A DNA stretch of 41,250 nt, from contig JAPOKC010000024.1 of assembly GCA_029977845.1 (NCBI GenBank), positions 1 through 41,250 of the forward strand, given 5' to 3'. The notes under the pieces were generated by a model that made no database searches, was not told where the DNA came from, and saw nothing but the letters and a program-made list of their open reading frames with translations. This DNA comes from Mycobacteriaceae bacterium. GTDB taxonomy: Bacteria; Actinomycetota; Actinomycetes; Mycobacteriales; Mycobacteriaceae. Below, one piece after another: positions 21,601 to 30,039 of the stretch (the stretch's first letter is position 1; each line of letters opens with the position of its first letter). Both the position numbers and the translations under genes were made by a program.

Positions 21601-22269
21601 ATGCCCGCGCTCTCGCTCGCCGTCGGTTACGTCCCCGGCGCGACACCGGCGAAGTGGGCGCGCACCTGGGCGCAGCGCCGTCCCGAGGCGCCGCTGACAT
21701 TGACTGCGCTCACCGCGGCGGAGGCGGCCGTCGCGGTGCGGACCGGGACCGTCGATGCGGCACTGCTGCGGCTGCCCGCCGACACCTCCGGTCTGGCCGT
21801 CATCGCGCTCTACGAGGAGACGACGGTGGTCGTGACGCCGGCTGACCATCTGCTGACCGCTGCCGATGAGGTCGTCGCCGCGGATCTCGCCGGTGAACCG
21901 CGGTTGGTGCCGATCGACGATGTCCTCGACTGGAGTGAGGCCCCGGGTGTCCCGATCGATCACCGGCCCGAAACCACCATGGCGGCAACGGAACTCGTCG
22001 CCGCCGGGCTCGGTGTGCTCATCGTCCCGCAGTCCCTGGCCCGGCTTCACCATCGCAGAGACCTCACCTATCGTCCGATCGCCGACGCACCCACCGGCTC
22101 GGTGGCGCTGGCCGTCCGGGAAGGCCCGCAGAGCGAGCTGGTCGAGGAGTTCATCGGGATCGTGCGGGGCCGCAAGCCCGGCTCATCGAGGGGCCAGGCT
22201 CAGCAGGCGCCCAAGCGCAGCGCCCGGGAGAAGGCGCTCGCCAAACAGGCCAGGCGCGGCCGGCGCTGA
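21601..22269 (+). CDS. LysR-type substrate-binding domain protein lacking a DNA-binding domain
   Basis: 222 residues. Residues 1-190 match the two-lobed effector domain of LysR regulators: LAVGYVPGATPAKWARTWAQRRP at the start, TVDAALLRLP, VVVTPADHLL and VAAGLGVLIVPQSLARL. The usual N-terminal helix-turn-helix is absent and the upstream gap of 41 bp has no room for it. The C-terminus (about 195-222) is a basic Lys/Arg-rich tail that might touch nucleic acid. It may be a free-standing ligand sensor working with the divergent DUF5997 protein. Function otherwise unknown. Confidence 0.8.
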   Translation: MPALSLAVGYVPGATPAKWARTWAQRRPEAPLTLTALTAAEAAVAVRTGTVDAALLRLPADTSGLAVIALYEETTVVVTPADHLLTAADEVVAADLAGEPRLVPIDDVLDWSEAPGVPIDHRPETTMAATELVAAGLGVLIVPQSLARLHHRRDLTYRPIADAPTGSVALAVREGPQSELVEEFIGIVRGRKPGSSRGQAQQAPKRSAREKALAKQARRGRR

Positions 22270-22277
22270 CTCAGCGC
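22263..22277. terminator. 15-bp palindrome carrying two opposed stop codons
   Basis: GCGCTGA and TCAGCGC are perfect arms around one C. The TGA of the LysR-like gene (22267-22269) and the TGA of bcp on the other strand mirror each other. It is short for a terminator and has no T-tract. Confidence 0.3.
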
Positions 22278-22726
22278 GCTCTGAGTAGCTCGAGCGCCTT
22301 GTCGGCGTGGGTGTCCATGTTGATCTCGCTGGAGATCACCTCGAGCACCGTGCGGTCGGTGTCGATGACGAACGTGGTTCGCTTGACCGGGAGGAACTTG
22401 CCCAGCAGGCCTCGCTTGACACCGAAGAGTTCGGCCACCCTGCCGTCGCTGTCGGACAGCAACGGGTAGTCGAAGCGCTGGGAGTCGGAGAACTTGGCCT
22501 GCTTGGACACCGCGTCGGTGCTGATCCCCACCCGGGTCGCGCCGACGGCGGCGAACTCCCCGGCCAGATCGCGGAAATGGCAGGCTTCCTTGGTGCATCC
22601 GGGCGTCATCGCCGCGGGGTAGAAGAACAGCACGATCGGGCCGTCGGCGAGCAGGCTGTTCAGCGAACGCACCGTTCCGGTCTGATCGGGCAACTCGAAA
22701 TCGGGCACGCGGTCACCAGTTTTCAT
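22271..22726 (-). CDS. bcpB: Peroxiredoxin Q / Bcp-type thiol peroxidase
   Basis: 151 residues. Thioredoxin-fold peroxidase reducing H2O2 and organic peroxides. [20 protein letters not shown] holds the peroxidatic Cys44 and a second Cys49, the atypical 2-Cys arrangement of the PrxQ group; [14 protein letters not shown] and the FVIDTDR strand follow. ATG at 22726 is supported by TAGCGT seven bases upstream. M. tuberculosis BcpB (Rv1608c) also precedes trpE divergently. Confidence 0.93.
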   Translation of the reverse strand: MKTGDRVPDFELPDQTGTVRSLNSLLADGPIVLFFYPAAMTPGCTKEACHFRDLAGEFAAVGATRVGISTDAVSKQAKFSDSQRFDYPLLSDSDGRVAELFGVKRGLLGKFLPVKRTTFVIDTDRTVLEVISSEINMDTHADKALELLRAR

Positions 22727-22733
22727 GACCGTC

Positions 22734-22739
22734 ACGCTA
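22734..22739 (-). promoter_or_regulatory. Leaderless-type -10 element of bcpB
   Basis: TAGCGT on the minus strand (22739-22734), seven bases before the ATG at 22726. The 55-bp gap to trpE also holds the trpE ribosome site. Confidence 0.5.
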
Positions 22740-22781
22740 TCGCCGGTCAGAGCGAATGAACAGGTCTGGGAGGATGTACCC

Positions 22782-24302
22782 GTGCAGTCCGCCCTTTCCG
22801 CCACGACCACCCGGGACGAGTTCCGGGTATTGGCCGCCGAGCACCGCGTGGTTCCGGTGACACGCAAGGTGCTCGCCGACAGCGAGACTCCGCTGTCGGC
22901 CTACCGCAAGCTCGGCGCCGGCCGTCCGGGCACCTTCCTTCTCGAGTCGGCCGAGAACGGGCGGTCCTGGTCGCGATGGTCGTTCATCGGGGCCGGGGCG
23001 CCCTCGGCGCTGACCGTGCGCGACGGCCAGGCGGTGTGGCTGGGTGCGGTTCCCGAGGGCGCGCCGATCGGGGGCGACCCGTTGCAGGTGCTGCGCGCCA
23101 CCGTCGAGTTGCTCTCGACGGGCCCGTTGGAGGGGATGCCGCCGCTGTCGAGCGGGCTGGTGGGCTTTTTCGCCTATGACTTCGTCCGCCGCCTGGAGCG
23201 GCTGCCCGAACTGGCCGTCGACGACCTCAAGCTGCCCGAGATGTTGCTCCTGCTGGCCACCGACCTGGCCGCCGTCGATCACCACGAGGGCACCATCACA
23301 CTGATCGCCAACGCGGTGAACTGGAACGGCACCGACGAGCGCGTCGACGAGGCCTACGACGATGCGGTGACACGACTCGACGTGATGACCGCGGCGCTGG
23401 GTCAGCAGCTGCCGTCGACCGTGGCGACCTTCTCGCGGCCGGCGCCGAAGCACCGCTCGCAGCGCACCGTCGAGGAGTACGGCGCGATCGTCGAGAAACT
23501 GGTCGGCGACATCGAGGCGGGGGAGGCGTTCCAGGTGGTGCCCTCTCAACGTTTCGAGATGGACACCGATGCCGACCCCATCGACGTCTACCGGATGCTG
23601 CGGGTCACCAACCCGAGCCCGTACATGTATCTGGTGCACGTTCCCGATGGGGAAGGCGGCACGGCGTTCTCGATCGTCGGGTCCTCGCCTGAGGCACTCG
23701 TCACGGTCAAGGACGGCTGGGCGACCACCCACCCGATCGCCGGCACCCGCTGGCGGGGCCATACCGAGGAGGAGGATCAGCTGCTCGAGAAGGAGCTGCT
23801 GAGTGACGAGAAGGAGCGTGCCGAGCATCTGATGCTCGTCGATCTCGGCCGCAACGATCTGGGCCGGGTGTGCGTGCCCGGCACCGTGCGGGTGGAGGAC
23901 TACAGCCACATCGAGCGTTACAGCCACGTCATGCATCTGGTGTCCACCGTCACCGGGCGACTTGCCTCCGATCGCAGCGCGCTGGATGCGGTCACCGCCT
24001 GCTTCCCGGCCGGCACCCTCTCCGGGGCGCCGAAGGTGCGCGCGATGGAGCTCATCGAGGAGGTCGAGAAGACCCGCCGGGGTCTTTACGGCGGGGGGGG
24101 GGGCTACCTCGACTTCGCCGGCAACGCCGACTTCGCGATCGCCATCCGCACCGCGCTGATGCGCAACGGCCACGCCTACGTGCAAGCAGGCGGAGGTGTG
24201 GTGGCCGATTCCAACGGCACCTACGAGTACACCGAAGCGGCGAACAAGGCCAAGGCGGTGCTGAGCGCGATCGCGGCCGCCGAGACGCTTGAGAAACCAT
24301 GA
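22782..24302 (+). CDS. trpE: Anthranilate synthase component I (TrpE)
   Basis: 506 residues. Uses chorismate and ammonia from TrpG to form anthranilate. N-terminal block [19 protein letters not shown] contains the LxS-type tryptophan feedback-site residues; the C-terminal chorismate domain has [37 protein letters not shown]-like [20 protein letters not shown] and [15 protein letters not shown] 22782 has GGGAGG eight bases upstream. Odd: an 11-G run at 24093-24103 makes residues 436-442 YGGGGGY where relatives have YGGVVGY, so two conserved residues differ or the read is faulty. trpG and trpD are not in the window. Confidence 0.93.
   Translation: MQSALSATTTRDEFRVLAAEHRVVPVTRKVLADSETPLSAYRKLGAGRPGTFLLESAENGRSWSRWSFIGAGAPSALTVRDGQAVWLGAVPEGAPIGGDPLQVLRATVELLSTGPLEGMPPLSSGLVGFFAYDFVRRLERLPELAVDDLKLPEMLLLLATDLAAVDHHEGTITLIANAVNWNGTDERVDEAYDDAVTRLDVMTAALGQQLPSTVATFSRPAPKHRSQRTVEEYGAIVEKLVGDIEAGEAFQVVPSQRFEMDTDADPIDVYRMLRVTNPSPYMYLVHVPDGEGGTAFSIVGSSPEALVTVKDGWATTHPIAGTRWRGHTEEEDQLLEKELLSDEKERAEHLMLVDLGRNDLGRVCVPGTVRVEDYSHIERYSHVMHLVSTVTGRLASDRSALDAVTACFPAGTLSGAPKVRAMELIEEVEKTRRGLYGGGGGYLDFAGNADFAIAIRTALMRNGHAYVQAGGGVVADSNGTYEYTEAANKAKAVLSAIAAAETLEKP
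24093..24103 (+). repeat. Homopolymer of 11 G inside trpE
   Basis: The longest homopolymer I see in the window. It keeps the frame at 11 bases; gain or loss of one base would truncate TrpE near residue 440. The expected codons for GlyValValGly need four non-G bases here, all of which read G. Confidence 0.95.
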
Positions 24303-24312
24303 GGGCAAGAAC

Positions 24313-24876
24313 GTGATCCGGATCGCCCAGTTGCTGCTGGTGCTTGCCGGCGGCGGACTGTGGGCGGCCTCCCGGATGCCGTGGGTCTCGGTGCGCTCCG
24401 CCGACGGACTGGGCCCGGAGAAGACCATCGACCTGGCCGGGGCGGCCTGGTCGGACGCCCTGCTTCCGTTGGCCTTGGTGCTGCTGGCCGCCGCGCTGGC
24501 CGGCCTCGCGGTGCGGGGGGTCTGGCTGCGGCTGGTCGCCCTGCTGGTCGCGGTCACCTGTCTGGCACTGGGTTATCTCGGTGTCAGCCTGTTCGTCACC
24601 CCCGACGTCGGTCCGCGCGGAGCCGCTGTGGCCGGGGTTCCGATCGCCACGCTGGTCGAAAGCCGGCGTCAACTCGGTGGCGCGGTCCTCACGCTGGTGG
24701 CGGCGTTCTGCGCGCTGGTGGCGGCGGCGATACTGATGCGGGCCGCCGCGGCGGTCGCCCACCCGTCTGCCGAACCGGCCCGGGTCCGAGGCGGGGCCGA
24801 TTCCCCCGGGATGTCCGAGCGCGGCATGTGGGATGCGCTCGATGAGGGTCGGGACCCGACGGATGAGGGGCGGTGA
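24313..24876 (+). CDS. Trp-region membrane protein (TIGR02234 / Rv1610-like)
   Basis: 187 residues with four hydrophobic segments at about residues 4-24, 47-66, 70-92 and 121-143, then a charged cytoplasmic tail ending DEGRDPTDEGR. RIAQLLLVLAGGGLWAASRMPWV and LGYLGVSLFV match the protein found between trpE and trpC in mycobacteria. GTG 24313 has GAGGG eight bases upstream; a TTG at 24289 inside trpE is the alternative. Possible role in tryptophan transport or in anchoring the pathway, but unproven. Confidence 0.83.
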   Translation: MIRIAQLLLVLAGGGLWAASRMPWVSVRSADGLGPEKTIDLAGAAWSDALLPLALVLLAAALAGLAVRGVWLRLVALLVAVTCLALGYLGVSLFVTPDVGPRGAAVAGVPIATLVESRRQLGGAVLTLVAAFCALVAAAILMRAAAAVAHPSAEPARVRGGADSPGMSERGMWDALDEGRDPTDEGR

Positions 24877-24898
24877 CGGGTGCCACCGGCGGTATGGA

Positions 24899-24904
24899 TA
24901 CCCT
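24899..24904 (+). promoter_or_regulatory. Possible internal promoter before trpC
   Basis: TACCCT at 24899-24904 would start transcripts near 24911, giving a leader of about 46 bases with AGGGG before the trpC ATG. No Trp-rich leader peptide or clear attenuator was seen in the 80-bp gap. Confidence 0.3.
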
Positions 24905-24956
24905 TTCACGGACAGCGACGTGATCGTCCGGCTGCGCTGAAGGGGACCTATCTGTC

Positions 24957-25775
24957 ATGAGTTCGGCAACCGTGCTCGACTCCATTCTCGAGGGAGTCAT
25001 CGCTGACGTTGCCGCACGTGAGGCACGGGTGAGCATGGCCGAGGTCAAGGCCGCCGCCGAGGCCGCGCCGGCGCCCCGCGACGTGATGGCCGCGCTTCGC
25101 AAACCCGGTATCGGGGTCATCGCGGAAGTCAAGCGGGCCAGTCCGTCCAAGGGCGAACTCGCCGCGATCGCCGACCCGGCCGAATTGGCCCGCGCCTACC
25201 AGAACGGGGGCGCCCGGGTCATCAGCGTGCTGACCGAGGAGCGCCGCTTCAAGGGCTCGCTGGCCGATCTGGACGCGGTGCGTGCGGCGGTCAACATTCC
25301 GGTGCTGCGCAAGGACTTCATCGTCCGTCCGTACCAGATCCATGAGGCCCGAGCGCACGGCGCGGACATGCTGCTGCTGATCGTGGCCGCCCTGGATCAG
25401 CCGGCCCTGGAGTCGATGCTGGAGCGCACCGAGTCGCTCGGGATGACCGCTCTGGTCGAGGTGCACACCGAGGATGAGGCGAACCGGGCACTGCAGGCCG
25501 GAGCGCGGGTGATCGGCGTCAACGCCCGTGATCTCAAGACGCTCACCGTCGACCGGGACTGCTTCGGCAGGATCGCCCCGGGACTGCCGTCCAACATCAT
25601 CCGGGTGGCGGAGTCCGGTGTGCGCGGCCCGGCCGACCTGCTCGCCTACGCCGGCGCCGGAGCGGACGCGGTTCTGGTCGGCGAGGGTCTGGTCACCAGC
25701 GGCGATCCCCGCACCGCGGTGGCCGATCTGGTGACGGCCGGCGCGCACCCGTCGTGCCCCAAACCGGTTCGCTGA
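24957..25775 (+). CDS. trpC: Indole-3-glycerol phosphate synthase (TrpC)
   Basis: 272 residues, beta/alpha barrel closing the indole ring of Cd[16 protein letters not shown] has the substrate lysine, then [44 protein letters not shown] block ([11 protein letters not shown]), and [12 protein letters not shown]. It is not fused to TrpF. ATG start; trpB begins 20 bases after the stop. Confidence 0.97.
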   Translation: MSSATVLDSILEGVIADVAAREARVSMAEVKAAAEAAPAPRDVMAALRKPGIGVIAEVKRASPSKGELAAIADPAELARAYQNGGARVISVLTEERRFKGSLADLDAVRAAVNIPVLRKDFIVRPYQIHEARAHGADMLLLIVAALDQPALESMLERTESLGMTALVEVHTEDEANRALQAGARVIGVNARDLKTLTVDRDCFGRIAPGLPSNIIRVAESGVRGPADLLAYAGAGADAVLVGEGLVTSGDPRTAVADLVTAGAHPSCPKPVR

Positions 25776-25795
25776 ATCTCCACCGGGATTTGAAC

Positions 25796-27061
25796 ATGGC
25801 CGATACCTCCACTCCGAGCCTGCCGCCGATGAGCGCGGCGGTCGCCGAGCGCACCTCTCACGACCCCGATGCGCGCGGACATTTCGGCGTCTACGGCGGC
25901 CGCTACGTGGCCGAGGCGCTGATGGCGGTCATCGAGGAGGTCACCGCCGCCTACGAGAAGGCCCGCACCGATCAGAGTTTCCTCGACGAACTCGACCGGC
26001 TGCAGACCCATTACGCGGGCCGGCCCTCACCGCTGTACGAGGCGGCGAGGTTGTCCGAACACGTCGGTGGGGCGCGCATCTTCCTCAAGCGCGAGGATCT
26101 CAACCACACCGGCTCGCACAAGATCAACAACGTGCTCGGGCAGGCGCTGCTGGCCAAGAAGATGGGCAAGACCCGGGTCATCGCCGAGACCGGCGCCGGT
26201 CAGCACGGCGTGGCCACCGCGACCGCCTGCGCGCTGCTAGGTCTGGAGTGCGTGATCTATATGGGCGCGGTCGACACCGCACGCCAGGCGCTCAACGTGG
26301 CGCGGATGCGACTGCTGGGCGCGGAAGTCGTTGCGGTGCAGTCCGGTTCCAAGACCCTCAAGGACGCCATCAACGACGCGTTCCGGGACTGGGTGACCAA
26401 CGCCGACGCCACCTACTACTGCTTCGGCACCGCGGCCGGGCCGCACCCGTTCCCGATGATGGTCCGCGACTTCCAGCGCGTGATCGGGATGGAGACCCGC
26501 GCTCAGATCCTCGCCCAGGCCGGTCGCCTTCCCGACGCCGTGACCGCATGCATCGGTGGGGGATCCAACGCGATCGGCATCTTCCATGCCTTCCTCGACG
26601 ACCCGACCGTCCGGCTCATCGGCTACGAGGCGGCCGGAGACGGGGTGGAGACCGGCAGGCACGCGGCCACCTTCACCGGCGGAACACCCGGCGCCTTCCA
26701 GGGTTCGTACTCCTACCTGCTGCAGAACGAGGACGGCCAGACCATCGAATCCCATTCCATCTCAGCGGGATTGGACTACCCGGGCGTCGGACCCGAGCAC
26801 GCCTTCCTCAAAGATCTCGGCCGCGCCGAGTACCGGCCCATCACCGACACCGAGGCCATGGACGCCTTCCGATTGCTGTGCCGCCTGGAGGGGATCATTC
26901 CCGCGATCGAATCCGCGCACGCGGTGGCCGGGGCGGTCAAACTCGCCGGGGAACTCGGACCGGAGTCGATCATCGTGATCAACATGTCCGGCCGCGGTGA
27001 CAAGGATGTGGAGACCGCCGCACGCTGGTTCGGTCTGCTCGACGGTCCGGGTGTGTCATGA
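25796..27061 (+). CDS. trpB: Tryptophan synthase beta chain (TrpB)
   Basis: 421 residues. PLP enzyme joining indole and serine. Conserved: [25 protein letters not shown] with the PLP lysine at 109, [14 protein letters not shown], the phosphate-binding GGGSNAIG loop, and [13 protein letters not shown] at 25796 is 20 bases after trpC; a later ATG ([12 protein letters not shown], residue 12) matches the start of some relatives and is possible. Stop overlaps trpA (ATGA). Confidence 0.97.
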   Translation: MADTSTPSLPPMSAAVAERTSHDPDARGHFGVYGGRYVAEALMAVIEEVTAAYEKARTDQSFLDELDRLQTHYAGRPSPLYEAARLSEHVGGARIFLKREDLNHTGSHKINNVLGQALLAKKMGKTRVIAETGAGQHGVATATACALLGLECVIYMGAVDTARQALNVARMRLLGAEVVAVQSGSKTLKDAINDAFRDWVTNADATYYCFGTAAGPHPFPMMVRDFQRVIGMETRAQILAQAGRLPDAVTACIGGGSNAIGIFHAFLDDPTVRLIGYEAAGDGVETGRHAATFTGGTPGAFQGSYSYLLQNEDGQTIESHSISAGLDYPGVGPEHAFLKDLGRAEYRPITDTEAMDAFRLLCRLEGIIPAIESAHAVAGAVKLAGELGPESIIVINMSGRGDKDVETAARWFGLLDGPGVS

Positions 27062-27864
27062 CCGTCGCGCACAGCCCGGCCGGCCGGCTGGGTCCGATCT
27101 TCGCCGCCTGTCGCGCCGAGGCCCGCGCGGCACTCATCGGCTACCTGCCCACCGGCTATCCGGATGTCCCGATCTCCATCGACGCGATGGTCGCGATGAG
27201 TTCGGACTGCGACATCATCGAGGTCGGCGTGCCCTATTCCGATCCGGGCATGGACGGCCCGGTGATCGCGACCGCCACCGAGACCGCGTTGCAGGGCGGT
27301 GTCCGGGTGCGTGACACCCTGCGCGCGGTCGAGGCGATCAGTGGTGCGGGCGGCAATGCGGTGGTGATGACCTACTGGAATCCGGTGCTGCATTACGGCA
27401 TCGACGCGTTCGCGCGTGACCTCGCGGCGGCCGGCGGCCTCGGCTTGATCACCCCGGATCTGATTCCCGATGAGGCCGACGCATGGATCGCCGCCGCCGA
27501 GCAGCACGACCTGGACCGCATCTTCCTGGTGGCGCCGTCGTCGACCCCGGAACGGCTGGCCCGCACCGTCGACGCCTGCCGCGGATTCGTCTACGCGGCC
27601 TCCACGATGGGGGTCACCGGGGCGCGCGACGCGGTGTCCAATGCGGCGCCGGATCTGGTCGCGCGGGTGCGGGAGATCTCCGACATCCCCATCGGTGTGG
27701 GTCTCGGCGTGCGATCCCGGGAGCAGGCCGCTGAGATCGCGCATTTCGCGGACGGTGTCATTGTGGGCTCGGCGCTGGTGTCCGCGCTGAGCGACGGAGT
27801 GCCCGCGGTGCGGACGCTGATCGGGGAACTGGCCGCCGGGGTGCGAGAGAAGGTGCCTGCTTAG
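27058..27864 (+). CDS. trpA: Tryptophan synthase alpha chain (TrpA)
   Basis: 268 residues. Splits indole-3-glycerol phosphate and channels indole to Trp[29 protein letters not shown] with the catalytic Glu and Asp, [21 protein letters not shown] and [12 protein letters not shown] are all family blocks. ATGA overlap with trpB; its TAG shares a base with the lgt GTG (TAGTG). Confidence 0.97.
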   Translation: MTVAHSPAGRLGPIFAACRAEARAALIGYLPTGYPDVPISIDAMVAMSSDCDIIEVGVPYSDPGMDGPVIATATETALQGGVRVRDTLRAVEAISGAGGNAVVMTYWNPVLHYGIDAFARDLAAAGGLGLITPDLIPDEADAWIAAAEQHDLDRIFLVAPSSTPERLARTVDACRGFVYAASTMGVTGARDAVSNAAPDLVARVREISDIPIGVGLGVRSREQAAEIAHFADGVIVGSALVSALSDGVPAVRTLIGELAAGVREKVPA

Positions 27865-29189
27865 TGACGACAACAGTCCTTGCCTACATCCCGAGTCCCA
27901 CTCAGGGTGTGTGGCATCTGGGTCCGATCCCGATCCGCGCCTATGCGTTGTGCATCATCGCGGGCATCATCGTGGCGCTGGTCATCGGCGACCGGCGCTG
28001 GGAGGCCCGCGGCGGCGAGCGCGGCGTCATCTATGACATCGCGTTGTGGGCGGTGCCGTTCGGTCTGATCGGCGGACGGCTGTACCACCTGATGACCGAC
28101 TGGCGAACCTACTTCGGCCCCGGCGGCGCCGGTATCGGTGCGGCACTGCGGATCTGGGAAGGCGGCCTCGGCATCTGGGGCGCCGTCGCCCTGGGCGGAG
28201 TGGGCGCCTGGATCGCCTGCCGCCGCAGGGGGATTCCGCTGCCGGCGTTCGGTGACGCCGTCGCGCCCGGCATCGTGCTGGCCCAGGCCATCGGCCGGGT
28301 GGGCAACTATTTCAACCAGGAGCTGTACGGCCGCGAAACGACCGTTCCGTGGGGCATGGAGGTGTTCTACCGCCGCGATGCCGCCGGCATGGTCGACGTG
28401 CACTCCCTGGACGGGGTGTCGACCGGTCAGGTGGCCGCCGTCGTGCATCCCACGTTCCTGTACGAACTGCTCTGGAACGTACTGGTCTTCTTCTTCCTGC
28501 TCTGGGCCGACCGGAAGTTCCGCCTGGGGCACGGCCGGCTCTTCGCGCTGTATGTGGCGTCATACTCGGTCGGCCGGTTCTGGGTCGAGTTGATGCGCGA
28601 TGACACCGCGACGCACATCGCGGGAATCCGGATCAACGTCTTCACCGCGACCTTCGTATTCCTCGGCGCCGTGGTGTACATCCTGCTGGCGCCGAAGGGA
28701 CGTGAGGATCCGGCGACGCTCCAGGGCGATCAGGCGCACGGGGACGCCGACGACGACGGTGAATCACCCTTCGAGGAATGGACCGACGGCTTGGTCGCGG
28801 CCGCCAAGGGCACCGGGCTCGTCGCTGCCGCGACGGTCGCCGGCGAGCACGAAGACGAGGACGCCGACGCAGCCGGTGACCACGGCGCCGAAGATTTCAC
28901 CCCGGACTTCGTCGAAGAGGCCGCACAAGAAACCGTGGAAGAGACCGTCGAGGAGGAGGCGCAAGCCGCGTCCGACGAGACGGTCGTGGTCTACGAGACG
29001 ACACCGGACACCGCCCACGAGGCGGTGGTGGTCTACCAATCAGAGGCAGAAGCAGAGCCAGAGCCCGAGCCAGAGCCGGAACCCGAGCCGGAGTCCGTGG
29101 TCGTCGGTTCCGCACCGGAGAAGACAGCAGGCTTCGGGCGGACCTTGCGCCGGCTGCTGTGGGGCGTCCAAGCCGGCGGCGACGACTAG
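27864..29189 (+). CDS. lgt: Prolipoprotein diacylglyceryl transferase with long acidic tail (Lgt)
   Basis: 441 residues. Transfers diacylglycerol to the lipobox cysteine of prolipoproteins in the membrane. Core of about 275 residues with seven hydrophobic segments, including GLIGGRLYHLMTDW and the signature GRVGNYFNQELYGRET (near 149-164), then HPTFLYE. Residues about 280-441 form a strongly acidic, disordered extension with a Glu-Pro run at about 394-412. M. tuberculosis Lgt also carries a C-terminal extension. GTG start coupled to trpA. At least three lipoproteins are encoded later in this window. Confidence 0.95.
   Translation: MTTTVLAYIPSPTQGVWHLGPIPIRAYALCIIAGIIVALVIGDRRWEARGGERGVIYDIALWAVPFGLIGGRLYHLMTDWRTYFGPGGAGIGAALRIWEGGLGIWGAVALGGVGAWIACRRRGIPLPAFGDAVAPGIVLAQAIGRVGNYFNQELYGRETTVPWGMEVFYRRDAAGMVDVHSLDGVSTGQVAAVVHPTFLYELLWNVLVFFFLLWADRKFRLGHGRLFALYVASYSVGRFWVELMRDDTATHIAGIRINVFTATFVFLGAVVYILLAPKGREDPATLQGDQAHGDADDDGESPFEEWTDGLVAAAKGTGLVAAATVAGEHEDEDADAAGDHGAEDFTPDFVEEAAQETVEETVEEEAQAASDETVVVYETTPDTAHEAVVVYQSEAEAEPEPEPEPEPEPESVVVGSAPEKTAGFGRTLRRLLWGVQAGGDD
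29040..29100 (+). repeat. Glu-Pro coding repeat in the lgt tail
   Basis: Repeated GAG-CCN hexamers code for an alternating Glu/Pro tract (preceded by EAEAE). Such low-complexity tracts change length easily and probably make a stiff, charged extension. Confidence 0.8.
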
Positions 29190-29192
29190 CCT
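29187..29192 (+). promoter_or_regulatory. -10 element of the TM2 gene, overlapping the lgt stop
   Basis: TAGCCT begins with the TAG stop codon of lgt and lies six bases before the ATG at 29199, a leaderless arrangement. Confidence 0.5.
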
Positions 29193-29198
29193 GGTGGC

Positions 29199-29582
29199 AT
29201 GACAGAGCCGCCGTTCGGGCCGCCGCCGAACTACCCGCCGCCGGGTCCGTTCCCGCCCCCGTTTCAGCCGCCCGGTTACTACGCGGACCCGATGGCGCCC
29301 TACGGTCGCAATCCGATCACCGGTGAGCCGCTGTCGGACAAGTCGAAGGTCGTCGCCGGCCTGCTGCAGCTGCTCGGACTGGTCGGCATTCTGGGTATCG
29401 GCCGGATCTATCTGGGCTACAACAATCTCGGCATCGCGCAGTTGGTCGGCGGACTGGTGCTGGGCATAGTCACCTGTGGCTTCGGTTTCGCCGTTCCGGT
29501 GATCTGGGGGATCATCGATGCCGTGCTGATCTTCAGCGGTCAGGTGCGTGATCCGCAGGGCCGGCCGCTCAGGGATGGCTGA
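29199..29582 (+). CDS. TM2 domain membrane protein (Rv1615-like)
   Basis: 127 residues. An N-terminal proline-rich cytoplasmic stretch (PPPNYPPPGPFPPP) is followed by a TM2 domain: two hydrophobic helices at about 48-68 and 78-104 joined by a short turn, with GIGRIYLGYNNLGIAQL, the family core. Function unknown in bacteria. Starts nine bases after lgt; DUF2752 follows 12 bases after its stop. Confidence 0.85.
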   Translation: MTEPPFGPPPNYPPPGPFPPPFQPPGYYADPMAPYGRNPITGEPLSDKSKVVAGLLQLLGLVGILGIGRIYLGYNNLGIAQLVGGLVLGIVTCGFGFAVPVIWGIIDAVLIFSGQVRDPQGRPLRDG

Positions 29583-29594
29583 CCGGGACAGCAG

Positions 29595-29990
29595 ATGACC
29601 GAACGCAACCGTCTCTACAGCGGACTCGGCGCCGGCGCATTGGGCCTGGGCGCCCTCGGTTATGTCGGCATGGTCGATCCGCACCGGCCCGGCGCGCTGT
29701 TCCCGGCCTGTCCGTTCAAACTCCTGACCGGCTGGAACTGCCCGGCCTGCGGCGGTCTGCGGATGACCCATGATCTGTTGCACGCCGACCTTTCGGCGGC
29801 CGTCGTCGACAACGTCTTCCTCCTGGTGGGCCTTCCGGCCCTCGCGTTGTGGTGGCTGTGGCGCAACCGCCGCGGACAGCGTGCGTTCACCCCGGTGGTC
29901 CTCGCGGTGATCGCGGTCGCGGCACTGGTGTGGACGGTCGTGCGCAATCTGCCCGGTTTTCCACTTGTTCCCACGTTGTTCGGGTCCTAG
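29595..29990 (+). CDS. DUF2752 membrane protein (Rv1616-like)
   Basis: 131 residues with three hydrophobic segments (about 9-27, 75-91, 99-118). The family core FPACPFKLLTGWNCPACGGLRMTHDLLHAD contains CPF and CPACG cysteines that could bind metal or form a disulfide. Function unknown. ATG with ACAGC upstream only, so translation may follow coupling with the TM2 gene. Ends 49 bases before pyk. Confidence 0.85.
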   Translation: MTERNRLYSGLGAGALGLGALGYVGMVDPHRPGALFPACPFKLLTGWNCPACGGLRMTHDLLHADLSAAVVDNVFLLVGLPALALWWLWRNRRGQRAFTPVVLAVIAVAALVWTVVRNLPGFPLVPTLFGS

Positions 29991-30027
29991 TCCCGTCCTG
30001 GCTGCGCCGGGCCGCCGGGTTCGTGAC

Positions 30028-30033
30028 TATGCT
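30028..30033 (+). promoter_or_regulatory. Leaderless-type -10 element of pyk
   Basis: TATGCT, six bases before the GTG at 30040. It supports this start over the open frame upstream. Confidence 0.55.
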
Positions 30034-30039
30034 CAGGCG

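Noticed and set aside
22737..24557. 606-codon minus-strand open frame opposite trpE
   Set aside because: Shadow of trpE; composition typical of antisense GC-rich frames and no motif.
24877..24956. Tryptophan attenuator or Trp leader peptide before trpC (and 22727-22781 before trpE)
   Set aside because: No short frame with Trp codons and no terminator/antiterminator hairpin pair was found in either gap.
28764..29039. Minus-strand frame of 91 codons opposite the lgt tail
   Set aside because: Arises from the repetitive acidic coding of the Lgt extension read in reverse.
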